A stretch of 15,939 bases of DNA. It comes from an uncultured beta proteobacterium (GTDB lineage: Bacteria; Pseudomonadota; Gammaproteobacteria; Burkholderiales; Burkholderiaceae_C). Positions 6,074 to 13,633 of this stretch are shown piece by piece; the stretch's first letter is position 1, and every line of letters begins with the position of its first letter. The stretch spans positions 1 through 15,939 of the forward strand of contig CAIMHL010000103.1 of assembly GCA_903840825.1 (NCBI GenBank), read 5' to 3'. Made by a program: the position numbers and the translations under genes. Under the pieces are notes generated by a model. That model was given only the letters and a program-made list of their open reading frames with translations, had not been told where the DNA came from and ran no database searches.

Positions 6074-6895
6074 CTAGTTGGCTGCCCGCTGAGCGGAGCG
6101 TCCCAGGGTCCAGGAAAGTCCGATACCTACAGATGATCCGCTGGATGCCACATGCAGCGGGCTGGCCAAATTAGCCGCACCGCTGTAGGTCTCAAAACGG
6201 GCAAAACCGAATACCCTTATATCGGGGGTGATCTCTTTGGAGCTACTCAGGCCTACACGGGTCGCGATCAAGCCGGACTGGGCGTCAAAAGCGGGACGGC
6301 TGCTTGTCGCGAACTGAGGTGTCACGCCATAAAAGTAATTGTTCAGCTTACGGTCACCCCATACCAAGCTGGCGCTGGCAGACAAGCCCCAACCACCGGC
6401 AACATTTCGGGTCTCGAAGACCAACTCAGGCTCGAATGCAAGGCCTTGGCCATTCACGCCACTGTTAAATTCCAGCACTGCACGCACAGGTAATACCAGG
6501 CGTACCTGGCTACCGGTAGCCGGACGGGCCAGAGTCCACTTCACGCGCGGGCCAAACTCAATCAGGGTGCCCAAATCGGTCATGCCTTGACGCACGACCG
6601 TGTTGTCGGAATCGGAAGGCAGGGAGCCAGCAAATCCAACATCCAATTCAAGGTCATTGGTGCGCATAAGACGCGCGCCTATGCCGCCGCGGTCCGATCG
6701 AAACACCTCGCCGCGATATATAAAAGTAGGAATGACAAGGGCGCGTGATGTTTTTTCCTGGGCACCGGGGTAGGCCGGGGTGGAGGCCGCGCCGCCAAAT
6801 ACGCCCACCTCCCACAACGGGAGTCCACCGTCCTGTGCTTGAGCGGCCATGCTCACCGCGAGTAAAAAAGCACCGGAAGCAAGGGAGATTTTCAT
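6074..6895 (-). CDS. MipA/OmpV-family outer-membrane protein
   Basis: A 273-residue protein with a signal peptide at 1-20 (AAQA before QDGG) and a beta-barrel of the MipA/OmpV family. Family features include the glycine-rich first strand VGVFGGAASTPAYPGAQ (30-46), YRGEVFRSDRGGIGARL (60-76) and the closing strand SVGIGLSWTLGR. E. coli MipA links murein transglycosylase MltA to PBP1B; most homologues, including this one, have unknown specific roles in the envelope. AGGA about 8 nt upstream supports the start. It lies downstream of the intact FAH gene on the same strand but 143 bp away, so a separate promoter is likely, and it ends 4 bp from the FAH remnant. Confidence 0.88.
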   Translation of the reverse strand: MKISLASGAFLLAVSMAAQAQDGGLPLWEVGVFGGAASTPAYPGAQEKTSRALVIPTFIYRGEVFRSDRGGIGARLMRTNDLELDVGFAGSLPSDSDNTVVRQGMTDLGTLIEFGPRVKWTLARPATGSQVRLVLPVRAVLEFNSGVNGQGLAFEPELVFETRNVAGGWGLSASASLVWGDRKLNNYFYGVTPQFATSSRPAFDAQSGLIATRVGLSSSKEITPDIRVFGFARFETYSGAANLASPLHVASSGSSVGIGLSWTLGRSAQRAAN

Positions 6896-6926
6896 GGGTT
6901 GTCCTAAGGCAATAATGGGTTGAAAC

Positions 6927-6953
6927 TTTTGAGTATTTTTTTTAACCTCAAAA
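6927..6953. other. 7-bp inverted repeat in the mipA leader
   Basis: TTTTGAG (6927-6933) and CTCAAAA (6947-6953) are perfect inverted arms around a 13-nt T-rich spacer, 32-58 bp upstream of the mipA start. It could be an operator half-site pair or a weak hairpin in the leader. No firm promoter could be assigned in 6896-7038. Confidence 0.3.
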
Positions 6954-7038
6954 TATTAAAGCATGGCTGCAATTTATGGTGACCCTTGTCGTATATCGAC
7001 CTCGTATCAGCTATTTCAGAAGGGCTCAAAAAAATCAC

Positions 7039-8040
7039 TCAGCGCTTCTTGCCCAACTCAGCCAGCGGCACCACCTCTTGCTCGATAGCGCCAAAGAGGC
7101 TGCGCCCGTCGCGGCCTTTCATCTCTATGCGGATGGTGTCGCCGTACTTCATATATTCCGTGACCGGTTGGCCGTCCTGGATGGTCTCGATGGCGCGTTT
7201 TTCGGCAATGCAGCTGTAGCCGTGGCTCCAGTCTTTGTTGCTGACTGTGCCTGAGCCGACGATGGTGCCCGCGCGCACATTGCGGGTTTTGCACAGGTGT
7301 GCGATGAGCTGGCCGAAGTGAAAAGTCATCTCTGGCCCGGCGTCGCACAAGCCCACGCGGCGGCCGTTCCAGGTACTTTGCAGGGTGAGGTTCAGGCGGC
7401 CTTGACTCCAAGCGTCGCCCAACTCGTCGAGCGTGACCGCAACCGGGCTAAAGGCGGTCGCAGGCTTGCTTTGCAAAAAGCCAAAGCCTTTGGCCAACTC
7501 GGCCGGAATCAGGTTGCGCAGGCTCACATCATTGGCCAGCATGACGAGGCGGATACTGTCCAGGGCTTGCTCGGGCGTGGCGGCCATGCGCACATCGGCG
7601 GTAATGACGGCAACCTCGGCCTCAAAATCAATGCCGTAGGCTTCCGAGGCGCAGACCATGTCGGCGCAAGGACCGCAAAAGTCGTCGCTGCCGCCCTGGT
7701 ACATCAGCGGGTCGGTGTAAAAGCTGGCGGGCACTTCGGAGTTTCTAGCCTTGCGCACCAACTCTACGTGGTTGATAAAGGCAGAGCCGTCGGCCCATTG
7801 GTAAGCCCGCGGCAGGGGCGCCATGCATTGCTTGGGGTCAAAAGGAAAGGCGTGGCGGGTTTTGCCGCTGTTCAAAGCGTCAAACAGGTCTTGCAACTGG
7901 GGCGAGAAAAAATTCCAGTCATCCAGCACTTGCTGCAGGGTGTTGGCGATACCGGTCGCATAATGCGCGGTGGCCAAGTCGCGCGAGACGACGACCAACT
8001 GGCCGTCACGCGATCCGTCTTTGTAGGTGGCAAGTTTCAT
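7039..8040 (-). CDS. FAH-family (fumarylacetoacetate hydrolase-like) hydrolase
   Basis: A 333-residue protein beginning at the ATG at 8040 (MKLATYKDGS). An open extension to 8238 has low-complexity non-family sequence and overlaps the divergent gene, so it is rejected. An N-terminal domain (1-75) is followed by the FAH catalytic fold, with metal-binding acidic residues in GIDFEAEVAVI and LANDVS, and the family motif VGSGTVSNKD. Members cleave C-C bonds in acylpyruvates or related ketones during aromatic or amino acid catabolism; the substrate is not determinable, and no pathway neighbours are present. A short decayed copy of this gene lies beyond mipA. It is divergent from the DUF3108 gene with 54 bp between the preferred starts. 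Confidence 0.88.
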   Translation of the reverse strand: MKLATYKDGSRDGQLVVVSRDLATAHYATGIANTLQQVLDDWNFFSPQLQDLFDALNSGKTRHAFPFDPKQCMAPLPRAYQWADGSAFINHVELVRKARNSEVPASFYTDPLMYQGGSDDFCGPCADMVCASEAYGIDFEAEVAVITADVRMAATPEQALDSIRLVMLANDVSLRNLIPAELAKGFGFLQSKPATAFSPVAVTLDELGDAWSQGRLNLTLQSTWNGRRVGLCDAGPEMTFHFGQLIAHLCKTRNVRAGTIVGSGTVSNKDWSHGYSCIAEKRAIETIQDGQPVTEYMKYGDTIRIEMKGRDGRSLFGAIEQEVVPLAELGKKR

Positions 8041-8094
8041 AAGGGGTGCGGGGAGTTGAAAAGCAATCATAACGGCCAAAATTTCAAAGCTTTG

Positions 8095-9162
8095 ATGGGC
8101 TTGACGGTCGGTGTTTTTCTGGTTCACATCGCCTTGCTTAGTACCGCTCCCCTGTCCCTCGGCTTGAGCGCGAGCGCACCCACCAAGCCCTTTATCACCC
8201 GCACCTTGGTGGCTAGCAGCACCCTGACTGAGCCACAAAAAGCCGCCAAACCAGCGCCTTTATTGAAAGCAGGCCAGCAGACCCCTGGGCGCCCTCTCCC
8301 AAAAAAAGTCGCCTCAACTGACGCAGTGGCCCCCCCCAGCGCACCCATGCAGGCCCCAGAAATTCCTGCGTTAGAGCCCGAAACGCCCGCGCCAGCACCT
8401 GTGCTACCAGCGTCAGCCCCCGCAGCGCCACTAAAGGCTCAGGCGCCCGAAGCTCTAACGTCAGAAGCTGTGGCAGAAGTCACGGCTGCCCCGCGCGCCG
8501 AGCGAGAGTTGACGGTTAAGACCGGAGCCGTGCGCTTGCCGGGGTCGGCGCTGGTGAAATACAAGGTGGAGGCCAACAAGTTTCCCTTTAGTGCAAACGG
8601 CGAGTTGTTGTGGCAACAGGATGGCCAAGCGTACAAGGCCCGCTTGTCTTTCAGTGCGTTCGGCCAAACGCGGATGCAGACCAGCCAAGGGCAAATTACC
8701 CCCGAGGGCTTGGCCCCGGTTCGCTTTGCCGACAAATACCGCAGCGAAGTGGCCGCGCACTTTAACCGGGAACAAGGCCTGGTGACCTTCAGCGCCAACA
8801 CGCCCAACGTGCCCTTGCTGACCGGCGCGCAAGACCGATTGAGCGTCATCCTGCAACTGGCCGCACAGATTGCGGGAAACCCAGGGCAATACGCCCCGGC
8901 CACCACTGTGACGGTTCAGGTGGTGGGTGCGCGCGACGCTGACACCTGGCTATTTACCGTGGGCGAGGAAGAGACGCTGAGCTTGGCGGGCGGCGAGCAG
9001 CGCGCGCTCAAACTGGTGCGCAACCCGCGCTTGGCTTTTGACCAAAAAGTCGAGCTGTGGCTGGCCACCCAGCTTGACTACATGCCGGTTCGCCTCAAAA
9101 TTACCGAGGCCAACGGCGACTTTATCGACCAAAAGTGGCTGAGTATTGAGGCACCGCCCTAA
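8095..9162 (+). CDS. DUF3108 periplasmic protein with long Pro/Ala-rich linker
   Basis: A protein of about 355 residues from the ATG at 8095 (MGLTVGVFLVHIALL). An N-terminal hydrophobic anchor (2-22) is followed by a Pro/Ala-rich linker (about 45-135) and a C-terminal DUF3108 domain (about 145-355: VKYKVEANKFPFSANGELLW, LDYMPVRLKITEANGDFIDQ). The architecture resembles TonB-like proteins that span the periplasm, but no TonB C-terminal domain is present. The start is uncertain: an in-frame TTG at 8056 preceded by AAGGGG would add KSNHNGQNFKAL, giving a positively charged cytoplasmic tail before the anchor. The much longer open frame back to 7297 overlaps the FAH gene and is discarded. DUF3108 function is unknown; an envelope role is inferred. 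Confidence 0.8.
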   Translation: MGLTVGVFLVHIALLSTAPLSLGLSASAPTKPFITRTLVASSTLTEPQKAAKPAPLLKAGQQTPGRPLPKKVASTDAVAPPSAPMQAPEIPALEPETPAPAPVLPASAPAAPLKAQAPEALTSEAVAEVTAAPRAERELTVKTGAVRLPGSALVKYKVEANKFPFSANGELLWQQDGQAYKARLSFSAFGQTRMQTSQGQITPEGLAPVRFADKYRSEVAAHFNREQGLVTFSANTPNVPLLTGAQDRLSVILQLAAQIAGNPGQYAPATTVTVQVVGARDADTWLFTVGEEETLSLAGGEQRALKLVRNPRLAFDQKVELWLATQLDYMPVRLKITEANGDFIDQKWLSIEAPP

Positions 9163-9230
9163 GCCCTGCTCTTTTAAAAGCGAACGAAGACCCCAAGTAC
9201 TCCTCTCAAACGATTGAGACATAATTACTA

Positions 9231-9542
9231 ATGCACACGCTTTACGACTCCGACACCTACTCTGTGACCCACATGCTGGCTAACGCCACAGACACCGACT
9301 TGGCCAACGATGCGACAGGCAAAAAAACGGCAAAAAAACCCGCAGCGCCTACCCTGGCACGCCACGGGTTTGAGATTGTGGACAAGCGCAACAACAAAGA
9401 GGTGTATTTGGACGGCTCTTGGGCCGAGCTGTTTCAGCTGCATATCTCAGCCTGGCAGCAAAACACCCCTTCGCAAGAAGAAGTGGAAGACACGTTGGAG
9501 CAATACGCTGAGCTGGCCCAAAACCCGGTGATTGTTCACTGA
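9231..9542 (+). CDS. DUF3567 family small protein
   Basis: A 103-residue acidic soluble protein. The pattern MHTLYDSDTYSV at the N-terminus, HGFEIVDKRNNKEVYLDG in the middle and QEEVEDTLEQYAELAQNPVIVH at the C-terminus matches the DUF3567 family of Burkholderiales as I remember it. The stretch at about 20-42, rich in Lys, Ala and Thr (GKKTAKKPAAP), looks like a lineage-specific insertion. The function is unknown. No Shine-Dalgarno sequence precedes the ATG; instead a -10-like CATAAT ends 5 bp upstream, which would fit a leaderless transcript. A strong terminator follows directly. Confidence 0.8.
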   Translation: MHTLYDSDTYSVTHMLANATDTDLANDATGKKTAKKPAAPTLARHGFEIVDKRNNKEVYLDGSWAELFQLHISAWQQNTPSQEEVEDTLEQYAELAQNPVIVH

Positions 9543-9544
9543 CG

Positions 9545-9586
9545 TAAAAAAGCCGCCAGAGCATTTCGCTAAGGCGGCACTTTTTG
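9545..9586. terminator. Bidirectional rho-independent terminator
   Basis: GCCGCC (9552-9557) pairs with GGCGGC (9573-9578) around a 15-nt loop that itself holds AGC/GCT. A run of A's precedes the stem (9546-9551) and TTTTT follows it (9581-9585), so it can stop transcription in both directions. It lies just after the DUF3567 stop and downstream of the converging aminotransferase gene. Confidence 0.85.
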
Positions 9587-9630
9587 ACGCTCAACCGGGG
9601 CACTGCCCCAGTCCCAGATTCATTCAGTCA

Positions 9631-10971
9631 TCAAGCGTGTTGCTTGATGGCATCAGCCAAGACGCCCACCATGAGCTCGATTTGGGCTTTCTCCACGATA
9701 TAAGGCGGCGCCAACACCAGATTTTCACCAGCAGGGCGTATCAAAACGCCCTTGTGGTAGCAGGTCATGAAGATGTCAAAAGCGCGCTTACCCGGCAAAC
9801 CAGCAATGCCCGTCAGCTCCACCGCTGCGGCATTGCCCATGGCCCGAATGCTGACCACATTGGGTTGACCCCTAAGGGCCGTGTGCATGCAATTGCCAAG
9901 AAATTTGCCCATTTCGCCAGCCCGTTCAAACAGCTTTTCTTCCTTGAACAAGTTAATGGTGGCAATCGCCGCCGCGCACGCCACGGGGTGGCCTGAGTAG
10001 GTGTAGCCGTGGAAAAACTCGATGGCGTGAGCCGGGCTTTTCTCGTTGGCACCCATCAGGGTTTCGTACAAATGGTCACGGCAAATAACGCCGCCCAGCG
10101 GGATCACTCCGTTGGTCACGCACTTGGCAAAGTTCAGCATGTCCGGTACCACGCCGTAGTAATCTGCTGCAAAGTTGGTCCCCAAGCGGCCAAAGCCGGT
10201 GATCACTTCGTCAAAAATCAGCAATATGCCGTGCTTGTCGCAAATCTCGCGCAGACGCTTCAAGTAGCCCTTGGGTGGCAAGTACCAGCCCGCGCTGCCG
10301 GCCACCGGCTCCACAATGACGGCGGCAATGTTGCTGGCATCGTGCAGCGGCAAAATGCGGTTTTCCAGCTCCAGCAAGATGTCTTCTTGCCATTCGGGCT
10401 CCACGCCATTGATGTAGGCGTGATTAACCGGGTCGTGAATAAAACGCAAGTGGTCCACACGCGGCAGCAGCGCCGTGCCGTAAACCTTGCGGTTGGCGGG
10501 AATGCCGCCCACGCTCATACCGCCAAAACCTACGCCGTGGTAGCCACGCTCGCGGCCAATAAACACATTGCGGTGGCCTTCACCGCGGGCGCGGTGGTAG
10601 GCCAAGGCTACTTTCATAGAGGTGTCGGCGGCTTCGCTGCCTGAGTTGCAAAACAGCACTTTATTGAGGTCGCCCGGGGCCATGCTGGCAATCAGCTCGG
10701 CGGCCTGAAAGGCTTTGTCGTTGCTGGCGTTGAAAGCGGTGGCGTAGTCCAGCGTATCCAACTGCTTTTTAATGGCTTCGTTGATCTGGGCGCGCTTGTG
10801 CCCAGCCCCCACGCACCACAGGCTGGAGATGCCGTCGATGACCTTTTTGCCATCGTGTGTGGTGAAGTACATGCCGTCTGCCGCCACGAACACGCGAGGG
10901 TCTAATTGGAATGTGCGATTGGGCGTAAAGGGCAGCCACTGGCTGTCCATGTTGAAGTCAAGCTGGCTCAT
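9631..10971 (-). CDS. Omega-amino acid:pyruvate (beta-alanine:pyruvate) aminotransferase
   Basis: A 446-residue class III PLP aminotransferase. It closely resembles the Pseudomonas putida beta-alanine:pyruvate transaminase as I recall it: QWLPFTPNRTF (11-21), NSGSEAADT (109-117), RERGYHGVGFGG (140-151), ASNIAAVIVEPVAGSAG (212-228), FDEVITGFGR (253-262) and HGYTYSGHPVACAA (321-334). The PLP Schiff-base lysine is Lys283 in NFAKCVTNG, and Asp254 contacts the pyridine nitrogen. It moves the amino group of beta-alanine or related omega-amines to pyruvate, giving malonate semialdehyde and alanine. AGGAGA lies 7 nt upstream of the ATG. No malonate semialdehyde dehydrogenase is adjacent, so the exact physiological amine remains open. 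It is divergent from purU across 83 bp. Confidence 0.9.
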   Translation of the reverse strand: MSQLDFNMDSQWLPFTPNRTFQLDPRVFVAADGMYFTTHDGKKVIDGISSLWCVGAGHKRAQINEAIKKQLDTLDYATAFNASNDKAFQAAELIASMAPGDLNKVLFCNSGSEAADTSMKVALAYHRARGEGHRNVFIGRERGYHGVGFGGMSVGGIPANRKVYGTALLPRVDHLRFIHDPVNHAYINGVEPEWQEDILLELENRILPLHDASNIAAVIVEPVAGSAGWYLPPKGYLKRLREICDKHGILLIFDEVITGFGRLGTNFAADYYGVVPDMLNFAKCVTNGVIPLGGVICRDHLYETLMGANEKSPAHAIEFFHGYTYSGHPVACAAAIATINLFKEEKLFERAGEMGKFLGNCMHTALRGQPNVVSIRAMGNAAAVELTGIAGLPGKRAFDIFMTCYHKGVLIRPAGENLVLAPPYIVEKAQIELMVGVLADAIKQHA

Positions 10972-11054
10972 CGCTGTCTCCTGGGTGGTTGGTGTTTAAA
11001 GGCTGATTCTGGCACCAAAACTCCGGTACAACATGCTGCGACAATTCAGACACT

Positions 11055-11903
11055 ATGAATTTTGCTTATATATTGACCCTTTCTTGCCCTGACCGCCTCG
11101 GTCTGGTCCATGCGGTGTCCGGTTTTTTACTGGAACGCAGCGGCAACATTGAAGAAGCCGCCCAGTACAACGACAGCGATACCGGCCTATTTTTCATGCG
11201 CGTGCAGTTCGTTTGCAGCCAGCACTCCAATGAGGAGTTGAAGGCGCAACTAGCCGACTTTGCCAAGCCCTTCGACATGAAGTGGCGCCTGCACGCCCGC
11301 GCCCAGCCCATGCGCACAGTGCTGATGGTGAGCAAGGAGGGCCACTGCCTGAACGACTTGCTGTTTCGCTGGAAAAGCGGTTTGCTGCCGCTCGACATCC
11401 GGGCCATTATTTCCAACCACCGTGAGTTTTACCAACTGGCCGCCAGTTACAACGTGCCGTTTCACCACCTGCCTGTCACGGCTGCGACCAAGCCACAGGT
11501 GGAGGCCAAACAATACGAGATCATCCAAAACGAAGGCGCTGAACTGGTGGTGCTGGCCCGCTACATGCAGGTCTTGAGCGACGACCTGTGCCGCAAGCTC
11601 TCAGGCTGTGCCATCAACATTCACCACTCGTTCTTGCCCAGCTTCAAGGGCGCCAAGCCTTACTACCAGGCGCACGACCGGGGCGTCAAGCTGATTGGCG
11701 CCACCGCCCACTACGTGACTGCTGACCTGGACGAAGGCCCGATCATTGAGCAAGACGTGGCCCGCGTAGACCACAGCAAGACCGTAGAAGACCTGACCAC
11801 CCTGGGCCGAGACACCGAAAGCCAAGTGCTGGCCCGCGCCGTGAAGTGGCATAGCGAGCACCGGGTGCTCATCAACGGCCACAAAACGGTGATCTTTAAG
11901 TAA
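11055..11903 (+). CDS. purU: Formyltetrahydrofolate deformylase
   Basis: A 282-residue two-domain enzyme: an N-terminal ACT domain (about 4-75, ILTLSCPDRLGLVHAVSGFL) and a formyltransferase-fold catalytic domain (about 87-282). The catalytic triad is visible as Asn188 and His190 in INIHHSFLPSF and Asp226 in ADLDEGPII. The ACT domain distinguishes it from PurN. It hydrolyses 10-formyltetrahydrofolate to tetrahydrofolate and formate in the cytosol, balancing one-carbon pools and supplying formate for PurT-type purine synthesis. The length is normal. It overlaps the opposing crotonase-fold gene tail-to-tail by 8 bp. Confidence 0.95.
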   Translation: MNFAYILTLSCPDRLGLVHAVSGFLLERSGNIEEAAQYNDSDTGLFFMRVQFVCSQHSNEELKAQLADFAKPFDMKWRLHARAQPMRTVLMVSKEGHCLNDLLFRWKSGLLPLDIRAIISNHREFYQLAASYNVPFHHLPVTAATKPQVEAKQYEIIQNEGAELVVLARYMQVLSDDLCRKLSGCAINIHHSFLPSFKGAKPYYQAHDRGVKLIGATAHYVTADLDEGPIIEQDVARVDHSKTVEDLTTLGRDTESQVLARAVKWHSEHRVLINGHKTVIFK

Positions 11904-12681
11904 AGAGCGGACGCTGCGTGTAATACGCGTGGCGTTTTTCCAGAAAGGCATTGAAGCCTTCCTGGGCGTCGGGCGTCATGGCGGCGCTGGCCATGATGTC
12001 TGCCGCCACAAGGTAGGCCTCTTTTTGTGGCAAATCGACCTGCTGGTAAAACCCCTGCTTGCCCAGCCCCTTGGACAGGGCGCTTCCCCGGCTTGCGCGG
12101 GTGATCAAGTCCAGCACAGCGGCGTCAAGTTGGTCAGCAGGCACCGCCCGGTTGATCAAGCCCCATTCGGCCGCGGTGGCCGCATCAATCGGGTCGCCCG
12201 TCAAAGCCATTTCCAGCGCCCGTTTTCGTCCCATCGCGCGCGCCACGGCCACCAGCGGGGTGTGGCAAAAAAGACCGGCCTTGCCCCCCGGAATAGCAAA
12301 TGACGCGGTATCAGCGGCAATCGCCAGGTCGCAAGTGGCTACCAACTGGCAGCCTGCCGCCGTGGCGAGGGCGTGAACTTTGGCAATCACGGGTTGGGGC
12401 ATGGCTTGCAGCGCATTCATCATCTCGGTGCACACCGCGAAGAGTTTTTGAGCCTCGTACAGGCTGGCCCCCGCCATGTCGCCAAAATTATGCCCGGCGC
12501 TGAATACCGGACCGTTAGCCGCCAAAATGACGCCGTTGGCCTCACTTTGCGCCACCGCCCTCAAGGCGTGAGTCAACTCCAGCATGACAGGCATCGCCAA
12601 GGCGTTGCGCTTGGCCGGGTGGTTCAGGGTGATGGTAGTGATGAGGCCGTTTGTGGCGATGAGCAAGTAGAGGTAGTTCAT
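11896..12681 (-). CDS. Crotonase-fold (ECHDC3-like) protein lacking both catalytic glutamates
   Basis: A 261-residue protein from the ATG at 12681 (MNYLYLLIAT); a GTG at 12687 would add two residues. The crotonase fold is clear: NHPAKRNAL (20-28), the oxyanion-hole segment GPVFSAGHNF (57-66) and LATAAGCQLVATCDLAIA (105-122). The glutamate that acts as Glu144 in rat enoyl-CoA hydratase (GCEL) is Gln112 here, and the Glu164 position is Gly132, so ordinary hydration of enoyl-CoA is unlikely. The sequence from 105 to 165 is close to human ECHDC3 as I recall it. It probably binds an acyl-CoA, but its reaction is unknown. It lies 34 bp downstream of psd on the same strand and may be cotranscribed. 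No clear Shine-Dalgarno sequence was seen. Confidence 0.85.
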   Translation of the reverse strand: MNYLYLLIATNGLITTITLNHPAKRNALAMPVMLELTHALRAVAQSEANGVILAANGPVFSAGHNFGDMAGASLYEAQKLFAVCTEMMNALQAMPQPVIAKVHALATAAGCQLVATCDLAIAADTASFAIPGGKAGLFCHTPLVAVARAMGRKRALEMALTGDPIDAATAAEWGLINRAVPADQLDAAVLDLITRASRGSALSKGLGKQGFYQQVDLPQKEAYLVAADIMASAAMTPDAQEGFNAFLEKRHAYYTQRPLFT

Positions 12682-12715
12682 CGGCACATTGTGGCAGCCC
12701 GGGATCTGCTCTTCG

Positions 12716-13561
12716 TTATTGGGCGTGGTTCGCCATGGCCTCGCCCATACGAATGGCGCCGCCGGGTGCCCAAGCGGGATTAAAGGCCAGCGGGCCTTTG
12801 GGGAACAGCATGACCACAGTGGAGCCGAGTAAAAAACGGCCCATTTCCTCGCCCTGTTTCAAGACCAGTTCCAGCTCGTAATTCCAGGTGCGAATCTCGC
12901 CAGCACGGGGTGGGTTGACCACACCGTGCCAAACCGTGGCCATGCTGCCCACGATGGTGGCACCGACCAGCACCAGCACAAACGGGCCATGTGCAGACTC
13001 AAACACACACACCACGCGCTCATTGCGAGCAAACAAGCCCGGCACGCCTCGGGCGGTAGTCGGGTTGACCGAAAAAAGCTCACCGGGCACATAAATCATG
13101 CGGCTCAGGCGGCCCTCCATCGGCATATGGATGCGGTGGTAATCCTTGGGGCTCAGGTAAAGCGTGGCAAAACTGCCGCCTTCAAAGCGGGCGGCCAGCG
13201 CCGCATCGCCTCCGACCAGCGCAGTGCTGGAGTAGCTGTGGCCTTTGGCCTGAAAAATCTGGTCACCCACCATCGCACCAAACTGGCTGATCGCGCCATC
13301 TACCGGGCACACCAAGTCTGCCGGGGCCAGAGGGCGGGCGTTGCTTTTGAGTGAGCGGGTGAAGAAGTCGTTGAAGGTGGCGTAGCTTGCAATATCCGGG
13401 TTGGCAGCCTCCGCCATATTGACACCGTAGCGCCCCACAAACCACTTGATCAGACGCGTGGTCAGGCGCCCACCTCGGGCCGAGGCGATACGCCCCGCCA
13501 AGGCGGTGATGGCTTGCTTGGGGATGAAATACTGCGGTAGCACGGAGAGGCGGTCTGACAT
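12716..13561 (-). CDS. psd: Phosphatidylserine decarboxylase proenzyme
   Basis: A 281-residue proenzyme starting at the ATG at 13561 (MSDRLSVLPQ), the usual length for type I Psd. The open frame runs further to 13774 but that part overlaps the divergent regulator. The self-cleavage motif LGST (245-248) generates the pyruvoyl group from Ser247; the supporting triad is Asp88 in CPVDGAI and His145 in DYHRIHMP. It decarboxylates phosphatidylserine to phosphatidylethanolamine at the inner membrane, an essential step in most Gram-negative bacteria. AGGT lies about 9 nt upstream. It is divergent from a LysR-type gene across 72 bp and is followed by the ECHDC3-like gene. Confidence 0.95.
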   Translation of the reverse strand: MSDRLSVLPQYFIPKQAITALAGRIASARGGRLTTRLIKWFVGRYGVNMAEAANPDIASYATFNDFFTRSLKSNARPLAPADLVCPVDGAISQFGAMVGDQIFQAKGHSYSSTALVGGDAALAARFEGGSFATLYLSPKDYHRIHMPMEGRLSRMIYVPGELFSVNPTTARGVPGLFARNERVVCVFESAHGPFVLVLVGATIVGSMATVWHGVVNPPRAGEIRTWNYELELVLKQGEEMGRFLLGSTVVMLFPKGPLAFNPAWAPGGAIRMGEAMANHAQ

Positions 13562-13590
13562 GAGGGCTACCTGAGTTGAGTTGGGCGGGA

Positions 13591-13627
13591 TTGTACTAAG
13601 CGCCGCATGCCCGCTGCGGTGTAACAA
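13591..13627. promoter_or_regulatory. Dyads in the psd/LysR divergent promoter region
   Basis: CCGCA (13603-13607) and TGCGG (13615-13619) form an interrupted dyad with a 7-bp spacer, nested inside TTGT (13591-13594) and ACAA (13624-13627). LysR-type regulators commonly bind interrupted dyads in the divergent region next to their own gene. The arms are short, so this is only a candidate. Confidence 0.3.
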
Positions 13628-13633
13628 TGACGC

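Noticed and set aside
7297..8094. Long plus-strand open frame upstream of the DUF3108 gene
   Set aside because: It lies opposite the clear FAH hydrolase coding sequence, has shadow-type composition, and the DUF3108 protein has a sensible membrane-anchored start at 8095 (or 8056).
9584..9595. TTGACGCTCAA as another FNR-like dyad
   Set aside because: The arms are separated by three, not four, bases and the site lies in the tail of the bidirectional terminator.
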